64,000 nt of DNA, taken from Pyrenochaeta sp. MPI-SDFR-AT-0127 (Eukaryota > Ascomycota > Dothideomycetes > Pleosporales > Cucurbitariaceae). Shown here piece by piece: positions 35,313 to 48,200 of this stretch. Within the stretch, counting starts at the first letter, position 1. Each line of letters opens with the position of its first letter. A program made the translations under genes and the position numbers. The DNA is taken from positions 1 to 64,000 of the forward strand of contig JAGTJM010000046.1 of assembly GCA_020747015.1 (NCBI GenBank), in the 5' to 3' direction. The notes beneath the pieces are model-generated. The model had not been told where the DNA came from. It did not search any database and was given only the letters and a program-made list of their open reading frames with translations.

Positions 35313-36349
35313 CGTGGAACAGTGCGAAGACGAAACGGAGAGAATACTCTAGTAGATAAGACGCTTGAAGCGCTTACTGAGGGCTGCTAGCTTGTGGGCA
35401 GCAAAGAATCTCACAAGAAAAGGGGAGATGAAGAAGTACTAAGTGAAAATGTGAACGGAATTAAGATTTTGTAGGGACAGGAGACTGGTGCACCCACTGC
35501 TACCCGAAAATATGGTTTCACTGAATGCATAGTGAAGCAATGTCGCGTGGATGACTTGACTTGGCAACGAGGGCAAGGTCACATTGTTGTGCGGTTGAAA
35601 AAGGGTGAAAGATAGTGTGCACTTATAAAGAGACTTAGATTAATGGAGGGGAGGCAAAGTGAAAGGTCAATGCAACAAAGAAACAGCATTTTTACAATTC
35701 GTAATCCACTTTCTTTTTTTGAAACATTAAGAAGTTGATCCACTGGAATGTCGATCAGCCTAATTTTCAACCTCCAAGTATGTTTACCTCCAAAAAGTAT
35801 ACACACGTAAGGAGCTTTGCGCAAGCTCAACTCAACTCGAAACGCGTCCTCGAACCAGAATGTTTGCACGTTTCGAGCGCCGACTAGTGTCTCTCAACTC
35901 TGATCAATCTAGCCCAGCTGCATGAAGCGTCGAGAAGCGTTTCAAGAAGAACTGTTTGCAGAGAACATATCGCCCATCTTTTACGCTTACATTGATTTCA
36001 GTTTTTTGTCTTCGCAGTTAAGCTTTGCCACCATAGCTTCTTGAGTGCTCGTACGAGATGGATCCTTTAGCTTACCATTCATCGTCCTCAAGCGGTTCTC
36101 GAATTTGCATGTTAGCGTACGCCCGAGTGTGGTGGCATTACTGCCACCACGGAGCAAAGCATAACGGCCGTGGCTTCGAAGCGATAACATCTTGCTCATA
36201 TCTTACTTGTTCTAATCGTTAAACTACTAAGGTTTGCATACTAAAAGCGCATTAAAATGTTTACAAGCTTACCTTCACATAATTCATGTTTATATAGAGC
36301 GATTTATGTTAACATTTGAAGGATGTATTTTTAAAACGCCATTCTTCCG
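35313..36349. other. Intergenic, no supported gene
   Basis: About 1 kb, AT-rich, between family member A and the MFS gene. A 96-codon open frame on the minus strand (35579-35869) has no recognisable feature and is not called. Confidence 0.45.
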
Positions 36350-37616
36350 TCAGCATACAATTTTCCCTGTGAAGCCATACTTCCAGACTCTCGCTACTAT
36401 GATCAAACCGGTCCCTGTAGCCATCAGAGCGCTATTCCAGCAAATTGGCACCACATAGCTTCCGCTTGCCTTCAGCAGGGCACCCGATATGGGGCCACCT
36501 ATAAGCGTGGCAATTCCCATACCTGTGAAGGCCATGCCGAGTCTTGTACCGATTTTGCTTAAGTCAGGGCAGTAGGCCGCCACAGTCGTGGAAAAGAGAG
36601 ATTGGAACGCAGCAGCCGATATACCGTAAATCACGATGTACGCGTAATATGCAGAAATCGACTCTACAGCGAGCCAACACCAGAGCACAACCACATTGGC
36701 TAGCACACAGAGTGAAAATGTATTAAGGACGCCGATATATCGATCCGCAATATATCCTGGTATCACCCGAGCTGGAAGGCCAATACCGTTGAGTATTATG
36801 ACAAGATCGAGAGACGCAGTGTATCTCATGCCCAGCTCGTCTCTTGCAAATGAAGCGACCTTTTCATGAAGTCAGCCTTGAACGCATTGTGATAGAGAAC
36901 TGGAAGGCGTTGCTTACGTAGTAGAAGACGAAATAGACAGGGGGCATGAGCAAGCACAAACCCAGTACGTGCAGCATGAATGGTACATCTTTGAAAGCAG
37001 CCATATCAACAAGTGGTCCACGTGGTCCTGGCACCAGTCTAGGCCTCATGAAAGCGATCACAATCGCCAAACTTACCAAGTTCATGAGACCAAGCACTCT
37101 GACTGTCCAGCCAAAGCCGATCTTGTCTATAAGTTGCTGAACAATGACCGGGTAGATGAGACCACCAGCAGAAGTCCCTGTTGTGACTATTCCGAGTGCT
37201 AAACCTCGTCTTTTTGTAAAGTATGTGCTCACGAGACCCATGACTGGCACGAAGAACATACCGCCCCCAAGGCCTGTGCAGATACCCTGCGTTAGGAGTA
37301 GCTGCCAGTAACTTTCCGCGATGCTCATTGTGAATATGCCAATTAGTTGCAGGCAGATGCCTGACACAATGGTTGATCTAAACAATCCAGTGTCAAGGGC
37401 ATATCCGGAGAATGTGCCTACTGCGAACATCAAGCAGGCTTGTATACTGCCAATCCACGAGATTGCTGATAGGGACTCAGGCAATACACTGGTATAGTAT
37501 GCTTGAAACGCTCCGAAGGCGTTCACAAACCCCCATGTGTTGAGGATGCAGAGCCAAGCACAGAAAACTTGCGCCCACGCTGTTATTCCTCCGTCAGGAG
37601 GGGGTCCTGAATCCAT
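36350..37616 (-). CDS. MFS monocarboxylate-transporter-like permease
   Basis: Two exons, 36918-37616 and 36350-36859, joined by a 58-bp GT-AG intron; 402 residues. The N-terminus carries the DGGITAWAQVFCAW motif that marks the MCT/MCH branch of the major facilitator superfamily. About eleven to twelve hydrophobic helices follow, with TYFTKRRGLALGI at the TM4-5 loop and PGYIADRYIG in the second half. The central cytoplasmic loop (RPRLVPGPRGPLVD) is short, as in fungal MCH proteins. It should move a small organic acid or a secondary metabolite across the plasma or vacuolar membrane; the substrate cannot be told. The copy looks intact, unlike the decayed MFS gene at 47.5 kb, which belongs to a different subfamily. 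There is no biosynthetic partner gene beside it. Confidence 0.9.
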
Positions 37617-40600
37617 TGGTCGAAGTTTTCAGGGACAGAATGATCCCGTCCACGTTACAGCAGGTGAATCTCAACCCTGCAAACTCAATGGAATCCCGTT
37701 GAAGCTATTTGAGGAGTAAAAGACTCTGAGGCGACGATAGAAGCAAAGCACTTCTATGCTCTGGTATTGGTGTGGACGGAGAACGAATTCGGAAAGTAAG
37801 GAACTGATTTCATGGTGGTAACACAACTCTGACTACGATGTGTGGGAATAACGGATTGAATTGACTCATACTAAACCATTCCTGACTCACACTCTAAGTG
37901 GCATGAGCTAGAAGTGAGCCCGTTGCGTCCAAAACCTCGATCCCGAGGAATTGCCGGATACCCTAGTTACCTGACGATCATTTTACAACGAGTGACGATC
38001 CTCTTGATAGGAGCGACAAGCGGCTGTACGCATATATCATCTATCAAGAATCATGTAACCTGGACTAATAGTTAGTAGTACCGAGGCAAGTTAATGGCTG
38101 CAATATGTGCAACTCGAAATTAGCCACAAATTGTCCCCTACACGACGCTTTTATACGCATATTTGTGCCCTATCATCAGTTGCATGGTCTCGTCAGCTCG
38201 ATACTCGTAGAAATGTAAAACCTTTGTGAGCCTCATGACTGTGATCGCTTGAGCAGCTAACCAGCTTCGCTTATTGAGCCCAAGTTGTGGTGTGATGATC
38301 CCTTATAGCTGTGCCTACACAGTACGAATATGGCCGCTGAACTAAATCGGGGCGATTAGCAATAGTGAAATCGTAAAAGCAACTGCATGTGCAATTCTCT
38401 AAGCGTCAAAAGCGAGTAATTTAAGGCATGCAGCTCCTTGGTGAAACAACTCTCATTCACTCCAGGTTTAGAAATAGGAGGTAGTACCACGAAGGTTACT
38501 TCCAATATTGAGGCAGAGTGTATCAAGCCTTTGGATAGCGAACGACTTTCTACTCTTGTTGGAAAGCCAAGTAGTTAGGTGCACCTTCACGTTCTCTGTG
38601 TTCGCTTTTCAGATTATGAAGTGAAGGGAACCTCGTTGGTGCTGCCGTACACCACTCGAGTGTACTTGGAAATATCCCAAATCTGGGGCACCATGGATTC
38701 GCCGCTGGCCACAGCACACAGGAGTAATGCGCATCAGTAGACTCAGATACAATGGAACCGGACTTGATGCATTAAACAAGCTGCTTGCTAAGTGATTCAA
38801 CATGGCTGCGGCAATAATTTGGCTCATTGGTGCTTTTGATTCAATTGGTTCTTCAGGCAGCCTTTTCAATTTAATAAACATGTACATGTCTGACTTGATG
38901 AAAGCCCTGGATCCGGAGAGACATGACTTGTGGTGATGCTCAAGGCATTATTTCTTTCCATTGCCAGAGAAACTCCGTAGTTGCTGCGCGGGCGCCTTAC
39001 TGGCTCGTAAGGTTTGCTCCTGTAGTTTTATCTGTTCCAAGCGTGCTGTGACGTTCATGTGCAACGCAGGCTGCGATACGAACCAATTCGGGATAGCGTA
39101 GTGTGGTATGTGCTGCATTCAGCAGTAGTTCCATCTTATCGCCATTTGCATCCAAGCCTGTACATGCGGTTTGTGCTAAGCTGAAGTTCTCAACGAGAGG
39201 TCTGATGAGGATATTCAAGGCTTGGACCCTTCAAAACCAGATGGACGTTGCACTGGGATGTCTTGTTCTTGTAACAAGATGTTGAATAAGCCGAATGATG
39301 GAATTATACTCGCGTTACGTCCAATGCCAAAATCGAGATCATGGCCCCCGAGCAAAACACATCTTGAGACAAGGAAGAGCGGCAATCGGTGCTGCACCGA
39401 ATTTCTCTATCGTTGTTCGGGTTCTTGTTACAACCTTGGATAATCCATCTTCAAAGTGCGTGGTGAAGCCCCTTGGATAGCATCTGATTTAGACCGTAAA
39501 ATGCCGCATGATGGGTGCTTCTCACAGTTCACTATGGACAAATGTGAAGTCACGGTAAGCCTCGGTGCGAGCTTTGGGTCGTACAATACGCTGGGGTAAG
39601 GCCTATTGTAGCTAGAAAACGCTCATAACTTTGGCCTGTTGAAGGTGAACTTAGTTGAGTACAATAACTTTGGATATGTAAGCTTGCGGCACTCGGTGGA
39701 AGTTGGGGATTGGAGCGAAGCTGTGAAGTACGGTGCGGCCTTTCCTTGGTAACTAAAATACATTGATGGGATATGGCCGCGCGGAGCCGATCGAGAGATG
39801 AGGAGGATACCGGAGTGACTTATGTCGGTAATTTGAAAGTAGTGAGAACATGTTGATCAGTCCTTATCGTGTTCTTCCCTGGTTGCACCAAACGTGCCAA
39901 ACGTCATGTACAGTAATCAACGTCGGAAAGCTGACGTTGAAGCATGCGACATTGCTTGTCTATGATTCAGAAGCGTTGTCGACGTGGGTGGTGAGAGCGA
40001 AAAGTTTTCTCAAAAACTGTGGCAGCGAATAAATTGTTTTTCCCATTAGCATATAGTACCATTTCGCATGATATAGACAAGTGGCGCGTTTCAAACACTC
40101 CGGATTACCAGCGAGATTAGTAAATTTCTCCAGCCCACCTTGCTTGGGCCCCTCCTATCAAAGAATCAATGTATGGCCAGAAATGCATTGTATCAATAGA
40201 ATAATAGAAGTTGGATAGGAAGTGATAGTTACCTGGTCGTGCGAAGGGCACACGATGGCCAAATGTTGGAAAAGAGTGTGGCTAGACCCAAGGTAGGCTA
40301 GCTTGGTTTCGCCATAGCACGCGGCACTCACGACTCCCTTAAGATCATCCTCCAAATCTGCAGCCCCATTTCAACTCGTGTGTGGCTGTGCTATCATTCG
40401 AGGTGATTTCAGGCACCGGTATCTTCGCAAGACCCCGTTTTAGACGGTACCTCGCACTTAATATGGCAATCCGCAGGGGTACCAATACCACCGACCAACA
40501 GTTCTCCCAACGATGCATGACTAGGTCGATCAACACCACTCTCACTGATCCTCAAATGGTGCCGTTCTCGTTTTTTGACTTTCTTGTAGCGGAAGTATGT

Positions 40601-40935
40601 GGAAGATGTCAGCAAGATGACGTTTTCCCCCTCACACAAGAAATGCCTAGAAAAGCCTAGATCGTAAATGGCAGGTCAAGCTGCATGTTCCCAGAACGAC
40701 CGACCGAAATACGTCCAACCCATGTGCATTTAGGCCCATGGCATGTCAATATGCGCACGCTATACCGCCAATAATCGCCGTCATTGCTCGGTACAACGTG
40801 CTGCGCAATTATCAGGTTATCGGTAAGGTTCCCGCCTCTTGAACCGCACGGCTGGGAAATGAGGTATAAGAGGACGTCCGCCAGGACAGAAGAAACACCG
40901 CCTCCATTGCTTGCGAGCAAGAAGATTGTGACACC
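37617..40935. other. Long intergenic region, no supported gene
   Basis: About 3.3 kb, AT-richer by eye than the left half of the window. Minus-strand open frames at 38609-38887, 38997-39218 and 39215-39397 have protein-like stretches (for example ELLLNAAHTTLRYPELVRI) and could be remains of a dead gene, but I cannot assign a family. Nothing else is supported. Confidence 0.4.
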
Positions 40936-42406
40936 ATGAGGTTCGCACTCAATTTCGGTCTTCTCTCGCTCGTTGCTGGTACGACTGTTAGCGCTACTTC
41001 GTACGATGGTTACCAGGTCCATCGCGTCAGGACTGGTACACAGGTAGCACACGTCAAGGAACGACTCGCAACAATTCCTCATGAGACGTGGGAACAAAGT
41101 CATGGTCGTTGGGATGTCTTGATCTCGCGCGATCAAGTCGATGCATTCCATGCCCTTGGGCTCAACACCCGGATCCTACATGAAAACTTGGGTCATTCGA
41201 TCACGACCGAGGCGCATGTCAAGAGATCATGGAAGAGGCAAGCGAACAACAGTGGAGATGATCCTTGGTTCGACAGCTACCACCCATACGACGATGTATG
41301 TATCGCTTAGTAGAAGCCTGTTTGCGAGCAAACGCTGACAACGATCCAGCACGTGGAATGGTGGCGTGAACTCCAGGAATCATTCCCAGGAAACTCGAAC
41401 TGGACAAGTTCTGGAACATCTTATGAGGGGCGCGACCTCTTTGGAGTCCACCTCTGGGGTTCAGGTGGTCCTGGAAAGCCTGCTGTGCTTTACCATGGGA
41501 CTGTCCATGCTCGAGAATGGATTGTTGCTCCCGTAAGTGATATCCCGGGAGCGGAACCTTTCATTTAGCAATGTTAATGGAGGCACCAGGTCCTTGAATA
41601 CGTTACGCAACAGCTGGTTCAAGGCTACAAGGCGGGCGACAACGTGACAAAGGCCTTCTTGGATAACTATGACTTCTACATTTTTCCTTTTGTAAATCCA
41701 GACGGTAACTACTATAAATTCCCATGGCAAACTTTTGCTCATCAAATTAGGTTTTATTCATTCCCAAACCACTGACCGCCTCTGGCGCAAGAATCGTCAG
41801 CCTCCACCTGCCAACGCACCCAACCAGACATGCATTGGCCGCGATATCAACCGCAACTGGGAAACCAATTGGGATGCCACCCCTCGCGGAGCCTCCCCCA
41901 ACCCATGCACTCAAGTCTACCGTGGCGAAAAGCCGCGTGATGCGCCTGAGAATGCTGGTTTGGACGATTTCGCTCGCAAGATCCGTGATGCGCAAGGAAT
42001 CAAGCTTTTCATCGACTGGCATAGTTACAGCCAGCTCATCTTGACTCCATTCGGTCACCAGGAAACCTTGTATGCGCCTGAGCTCGGTAAATGGACCAAA
42101 GCCGCTGCGCTCGTCAGCGAGGAAATTCGCGCGCAGTCAGATAATGCCACCACTTTCACCTTTGGGCCTAGTGGAGCAGTGATTTATGCCACTACTGGCG
42201 CGTCTGTGGATCACTTGTATTCCACTGGTCGCGCCGAATGGGCATACACCATCGAGCTGCCTGATTACGGTGACTTTGGGTTTGTGCTGCCACCGGAGAG
42301 GATAAGGCCTGCAGCTGAGGAGCAATGGGTTGGCCAAAAAGTATTGCTTAGCCTGTTGGATGAGACATTCTTTGACGGCGAAGGCCCCGGGATCTTCACA
42401 ACCTAA
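40936..42406 (+). CDS. Secreted metallocarboxypeptidase (family M14A)
   Basis: Four exons: 40936-41295, 41350-41532, 41590-41704 and 41751-42406; 437 residues. A signal peptide (about 1-19) is followed by an activation propeptide (to about 110) that ends near a basic KRSWKRQ site. Zinc ligands are His173 and Glu176 in VHAREW and His310 in DWHSYSQ. The catalytic base is Glu388 in YTIELPD. Substrate-carboxylate residues in DINRNWETNW are present. By family it removes C-terminal residues from peptides outside the cell after propeptide release. All introns are 46-57 bp GT-AG. The gene is complete with all catalytic residues and lies between two members of the uncharacterised family; no functional link is implied. 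Confidence 0.95.
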
Positions 42407-43139
42407 ACTGCTGTTTGAGTATCGGTAGGCATTATTGCTTCCGGCTCGATAATTATTTTGATCCTTACGATTTAATGGTCTGAATCTATCACTACATGTT
42501 GCATACACCTTCGCTTCCTTATCGATTACATGTGCTTACCAAACAATCGCTTGAATGCTCCAGGTTCATCGTTGGAGCTGCCCAATCTTGCTATAGCTCT
42601 CGAGGCTGGGCAGAGACCTCTGATGCAGCACGAAGATTGCTTCAGCGGTGGCAGCTCTTTCATACTATGCATATGAAACTGCACAATTTCGACCAATCTG
42701 GGGATGCATTATACAGGCAGTCATCACAAATAGGCAAAACCGTGTGGTATCGACCTTGACCACGATTCTAGATCGTCCGCCTGTGCTCATGGCAGGCCAG
42801 AACAAAGTACGAGCAATGACAACACCTGGAACGACAACACCTGGAACCCTGAGCATTCAAATTTCGAAGTGGCGCAAAAACTAACCTTTGTAATTTGAGG
42901 AAGTAGCAGTGACAATGAATCAGCATTCCAATCATAGTGAAGTGAAGGTGAGCGCGAAATGGAGGGGCACAACTCAAGGTTCGAGAAATCTCAGTACATT
43001 GTGTCTTCGCATCTCCAACCACTTGGAAAGTTGAGAGAGAGCAAAAAAAGTTATTTTACATACTTTGATACGCTTCTCATCCGTAACAATCTCAGCACAC
43101 CGAGCACGAGCATTTGGCGGCGAACGTCAACCAGAGACC
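42407..43139. other. Intergenic
   Basis: About 730 bp. A short direct repeat (ACAACACCTGGAAC, twice, near 42820-42845) is the only notable feature. Confidence 0.5.
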
Positions 43140-45404
43140 ATGGACGGAGCATATCGGACGCCGTCTCCAGCGAGCGAGGCTTCCTTGAGCCCTAGTAAGC
43201 TGAATCCGCGTTACTATCATGATTTACATGACTGACAGCTATATTAAGGAAACGGAAATACCACTTCATGTGCTCTCCCGCGGCCTATGACGCCCTTAGC
43301 AAAGCACTCATTAGATCATTGGCATGGCTTGCCATCACCGCAGACACCATATTCCAGGATATCCGGCCCTGACATTGATTCAGTCAAAACATGTGACGGA
43401 GGAATTGATATGACCAATTCGAAGATGTTGTCGAATATTGCCGGTGAGATTCGGGTGTCGCAGCTGCTTGCTGAGAAGAGCAGTAGCTTGGGTAAAGGAT
43501 GTAACTACACGACTCCGCCAGATTCAATTCCTCAAAAGCATGACATGTTTCTGCCGCTCATCAAGACGATCACTGAGACCAACCGAACCGGTGCATCTCA
43601 GCCTGAATCTGTAGCCCATCAGGAAACCACACCTCTACCAGGAAGCAGAGATGGCAAGATAGGCGTTGCTCATGATCTCGACGCATCTTTCAGCCCAACG
43701 ACTCTGCGTCGTAGCACGAGAATCAAGAAGGCAGATAAGAACAAAGGCAGGTGCTTTTTTTCTCTTTGATTGATGCATGAGCTAACTCTCTTTCCTGAAG
43801 TAGATTTTTTGCATCACAAAATCTCGTATTCCAAGAGTCCTCCAAAAGCAATTCCTAGAGTAACGGCTCCCGCAGTGTCTGATCAAATCGTTGTCCCATT
43901 CAAAGCCGATCTCATCCCATTTGAAGGGCTGCCAGCACACCAATCGGTAGACTGGCAATTACAATATCCTCCAGGCGGGAGCACTCATCCTTCATATCCA
44001 TATCCCAACCTCGATCCTCGCTTAATCTTCCAAAAACCTTTTGTCCCAGTTATTGATGGATTACCTGATTTCTCTAAAGTTCCCAAGTTGATACTACCCA
44101 TCGGTTGGCGGCACGTGTCATGGTGCGGTCTACTGCCCATTGCATTCGACCCATATCGGCAAGCATTCAAGCTTACTCCAATCGGCCCAATGCCATTGAC
44201 GTGTGAAGAAGTCCACCAAATGGGCTTACACAGTTATGTGCCGGGCGGTAAGCTACATCCAGAAAATGGGCTATTGCCACAAATGATAGTGTTGAGTGAT
44301 GGAAGCGACGGAGAAGTACACAATTGGGAGGGTATCGACTGGGTATTGCCATACGCTGGAAATGATACCTTGGACATTATATCTCCTCTTTCAGCAGCAG
44401 ATGGACCACCCGGTACCGATAGTACAAACTCATTGGAAGATCTCCAGACAGTTATTGCATCTCCGCCACATCCCGCAGCCGACGCGTGGGACTGCCCCGA
44501 CAGCATTGTTGACCTCGAAGACGCATGGCGGTGGCTGGCTGAGAACGAACAGAGACAACATGCCGAGTTTGAGCCTACGATCGGAAAGACATGGCGTGGC
44601 ACGGGAATCCACCGCACGACTCGAAAGATTAAACAACCCATAGCTAGCCTTATGGGTCTTGCTCTTATCAACACTTCAAAAAATGATAACCAATATCTGG
44701 TAAACCAAAATGGCCGAGACTTCTGCCCTTTCAAAAGCGTCGCTACCCCAATACATGTCGACGTCACTCTACTGAAGGACGTTGAAATAACCTTGTTTGA
44801 GCTTTTGAGTTACTTCCCGAATCATTTACATTGGCGGAAGGGAGCTGATCGCCTTGTTCGCGCCGGACTCAGCGCATCCGATATCTCGAATCTGATCAAT
44901 ATGGTTAGGCGTTTGGATGGCGATGCATTACGAATTAAAGGACGCATTCACGACCAGCTTTGGTATGAGTATGAATCGCCGGGAAGCCGCAAGAAAATCC
45001 GGGTTGTTCGCGACGAGCAAGAGAAGACTACGAGCTACACAACAGAGGACTGGACGTATACAGTCTGCGAGTTGACGGACTATCCTATCCTTGGCCTTGC
45101 TCATGGCCTGGAGCAACTTCCCACAGGCTCTGATGCTGGACCTCTTACAGCTCTAATAAAGTGGTGCCGTAACAACAGGAAGTATGAAACTATGCTCAGT
45201 CATGTGCCAGAACTCTTGAAGGTAGCAGATATTTCGTCGCTCATTGAACCCAGCGAGGTCGGTTGCCCGGACCAAGGAGTATCTGACCGCTACACCGAGG
45301 CGATGAAAATGGATCGCAAGAGGATCCTCAAGAGTGCTGGAGTAATGAAGAGAGCAGCTGAGGGTAGCGATGGCGCAAAGATGAAAAAAAGAAAGGCAGC
45401 ATGA
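43140..45404 (+). CDS. Uncharacterised family member B (about 717 residues, probable GC-AG intron)
   Basis: Proposed exons are 43140-43194, 43249-43746 and 43804-45404, which close in frame at 717 residues. The first intron is GT-AG with a CTGAC branch. The second needs a GC donor (AAAG|GCAGGT); the nearby GT donor at 43751 would give an early stop, while GC-AG restores the frame and has a good CTAAC branch. If unspliced, the main ORF would start at ATG 43773. Block 1 is about 511-570 (VEITLFELLSYFPNH, then RAGLSASDISNLINMVRR). Block 2 is about 614-660 (LGLAHGLEQLPTGSDAGPLT). The C-terminus KMKKRKAA and a LRRSTRIKK stretch near residue 175 look like nuclear signals. Residues 340-430 are acidic. 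The function is unknown; it is homologous to the genes at 33.6 and 53.2 kb. Confidence 0.75.
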
Positions 45405-45950
45405 ATGTGGATTGGCTTGGAACCTCTGAAGGAACAACATTGCTTGCTGGAGATTGACGAGGAATCCCGTGTTTGTTTGCAATTTGGCAAATCATGGCAC
45501 GTTAGTGAGATTGGTAGCTGTCGAACTGCAGTGGTTGGGATCGTGCATTGATATGGACCTTGCTACTTTTCGTGCTTTCGGAGCCAGATGTTCGATGCGA
45601 GATGCTTGGATGCTATCTCATGAGCTGCCATTAGAACAGCCAGTACTGTGGCAGTCGATTCCAGGAACATAGTACAGTATAAAATAAGCAAATCATATAT
45701 AATGAGTGATATTCAGGGTACATTGTAGGTGTACTTGTATGTCGTAATGCCCGATTCCCAAGCCAGGAAGTATTAATGCTTCGCCAAATATGCGTTAGAG
45801 TAGAAATCGAAGAAGAATTGTGGCAAAAAGTGTATACAGTAAGAAATTTCGTGATTCCCTTTATATGCATCTGCAAAGTGGCCCGTTCAGGGTTCATTCA
45901 CAAGCGTACTTGCTCGTTGCGTGTGCCTCGTTCTCTCCATGATATCCACT
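45405..45950. other. Convergent intergenic
   Basis: About 545 bp between family member B and the small secreted protein gene. Nothing recognised. Confidence 0.5.
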
Positions 45951-46454
45951 TCATAAAGCGCTGAGTCCGCACTAAAGCCGTTAGCCCAACCGTTGGGCAT
46001 TATCAGAGAAGTTGACACTTACGGCAGGTGCGGGCGAAGCACATGCGCCATTGGATTTGATATAACAGCCCATCGCAGCTGCATGCTTCATCAAGCATTT
46101 CTATATCGTTCCATTAGCATAGATACTCTAAATTTGTGGCAGCCATTTTGCTCCTAGTCTATACTGGGGATGCTGCCTAGTTCGACACTTTCTTCCTGTC
46201 GAGTACGATCCCGGTAAGACCATGTGGTCGATGTCACTCACCTCCTGCGTGCTTAACAGATTCATCGGTATGATCGGTTGGGCACAATCACAGGGTAACT
46301 TGAAGACTGGAGTTGGTTCCTTGTGCACGTTCTTTTGTGTTCGATTGCTGTCAGCCGAAATAGGTGTGGGGACCAGACTGGCCTGCGGTTCGGCGAATGC
46401 GAAGGGCGACGCGGACACCGCGACAGCGAGCAGTGAAATAAGGAAGAGACGCAT
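45951..46454 (-). CDS. Small secreted cysteine-rich protein
   Basis: Three exons: 46242-46454, 46023-46100 and 45951-45971. Donors GTGAGT and GTAAGT and T/C-rich acceptors keep the frame, giving 103 residues. The unspliced frame hides this because it reads through intron 1. The signal peptide (about 1-21) is MRLFLISLLAVAVSASPFAFA. The mature part has six cysteines: LPCDC, then KC, MGC, GAC and PAC near the C-terminus. That is an even number compatible with three disulfides. A Pro/Thr/Lys-rich stretch separates the signal from the Cys domain. Such proteins are often secreted during host or substrate colonisation, so effector or cell-wall roles are possible; neither is shown. It sits in the accessory region beside two pseudogenes. 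Confidence 0.7.
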
Positions 46455-47505
46455 TTTGGGCGACTGAAGACTAAAACCGTAGTTTCAAATGGTCTTGGCG
46501 GTCCGTCGTGAGCGAGGCGCGGAATGCAAAAGGACAGTGTTAACCAATGTTTCGAGAACGTCGACAGCTTTTGAATAATAAGCCGCATAGAACAACGGGA
46601 CCGCCACGCGTCGGAACACCTCTTGCACCGGAGTCCTGCAGGCCAAGTACGCGGCTCAATATGTGTTCATGAAGTTCGATATGGTTGTGCATTGGCATTG
46701 GCGAATGAGAAAAGACCGGCTAAAACGATGGGGCCAAAAATGGCAACTCACGTCAAGATGTTTTGTCCCGATTGGAGCGGGCGGGAGTTAGCGAGCAAGA
46801 TCTGGGGAGACAGGGAGAAGAAGCCGATATGATATAGATTTGTTGAGAATGGCATGCATACTACCGATTGATGGCCCTTTTATATATGCAAGTTGTTCGC
46901 CGCGCGTGTACGACCTTGCGAAGGCCATTTCCGTTGTCACTGTCAATATTGCTTTTGCCTTCACCTAGAGATTTTCCCCAATATATTATGTTGGTTGAGG
47001 GATCTTAGGCTTCTTCAATGAACATAATATTACGCTTTTTAGTATTTTTCGGGTTGCAGTTCGGCATCTACCATGACAGAATCCCATTATTCTCGAATCC
47101 TCGGCGACTTCTGGTCATCTAAGCTTATCCCAATATTCCACAACAGTATCACCCAATCTTCGTTGGAAACATGGTGAACAATTTCACGATTGAAGCTTCC
47201 CTACACCATTGCCGCTTTAATATTTCTTCTGTAGCCATGCAACACATTCATCACATACAACGGTTTTACAGGCAATGCATATTGAAGGGATTCTAGGGCG
47301 GCCCCATTCGAGTGGATTACAAAAGAGCCTATTAAATCACCTGGAGTGCTCTTAAAAAGAGTATAAAAGGTGTTATGACACTTGCTAAATCACAAACGCT
47401 CGAATCAAAGCGACCAAATCATTCTTGTGATTTTTAGGATCACCACCAGCGATGTGATTGTAGTTCGAAGAGTTTCAATATTAGTAGAAACGTCATGATG
47501 AACTC
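46455..47505. other. Intergenic, AT-rich
   Basis: About 1 kb, AT-rich, containing TATATA-like runs (near 46872). It would include the promoter of the secreted protein. Nothing else is seen. Confidence 0.5.
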
Positions 47506-48200
47506 TCACAGATGCGACTTGTGCATATCGGCAGCTACGACGCAGAGGGTGATGTAAAACGACTTACGCCAGGTGGTAGATGAGTCGGTGAAGGCACCAC
47601 CATTGCTGGGCCCCAAGACAGTGCCAACGCCCCAGATCAAGCCAGCTCCGCCAACGTACGTTAGGCGCTCTTGAGTGGTGGCTGTGACGCCGAGCTGTGT
47701 CGTAATGCCAACGTACATGCCGGCTCCAGAAACACCGCAACTGATGCGTCCAACAATCAAGGTGTTGATATCCGGAGCGGCGCCGCAGATGGCGAAAATA
47801 ACTTCAAAGAAGAAGACGGAAATGATGTAAATCTGCTTGACGTTGAACTGAGCATAGTTCTTGCCTCAGACCAAGGTTGTTCCAACACCACCAATTAAGA
47901 TGGCAACGCTGATACAGGTACGCTTCTTTACGGCGCTGAATTCCGCAACGATGACGGACTAAACGTTGGCTACGATTGACTGGTCGAGGGCGAGAAGGAA
48001 CTGTGAGCTGTAGATGGCCAGCACGAAGACTACCCACTTTTCAGTCGGCAATATTGCAGGCCGACTGCCTAGAGGATTCTGCTAGGTCTGAGGTAGAGGC
48101 CTTTCGCTCGTGATCAAGGTCTGTGGTGGCTGCACTCGCTTTGTTTGGGGCCGTGGGAGGTTCTATTGTGGCTGTTGTGCACCTCGACGTATGGAGAAAG
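47506..48200 (-). pseudogene. Decayed, truncated MFS drug-efflux-type transporter
   Basis: Conceptual translation on the minus strand gives the N-terminal part of a 14-TM (DHA2-type) efflux pump: FVLAIYSSQFLLALDQSIVANV, GAAPDINTLIVGRISCGV, GAGMYVGITTQLGVTATTQE and WGVGTVLGPSNGGAFTDSS. Two in-frame stops interrupt it. The TAG at 47959-47961 lies where the family has Gln, and the TGA at 47866-47868 lies where it has Trp. The N-terminal leader (SDLAESSRQSACNIAD) is in another frame, so there is also a frameshift near 48035. After SFYITLC similarity ends and the C-terminal two thirds are missing. The gene cannot make a transporter. The CAG-to-TAG change has the CpA context of RIP; the TGG-to-TGA change does not. 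Confidence 0.85.

Noticed and set aside
38997..39397. Minus-strand frames with protein-like stretches
   Set aside because: Possible dead gene, but I could not assign a family or restore a consistent frame; mentioned only in the intergenic entry.
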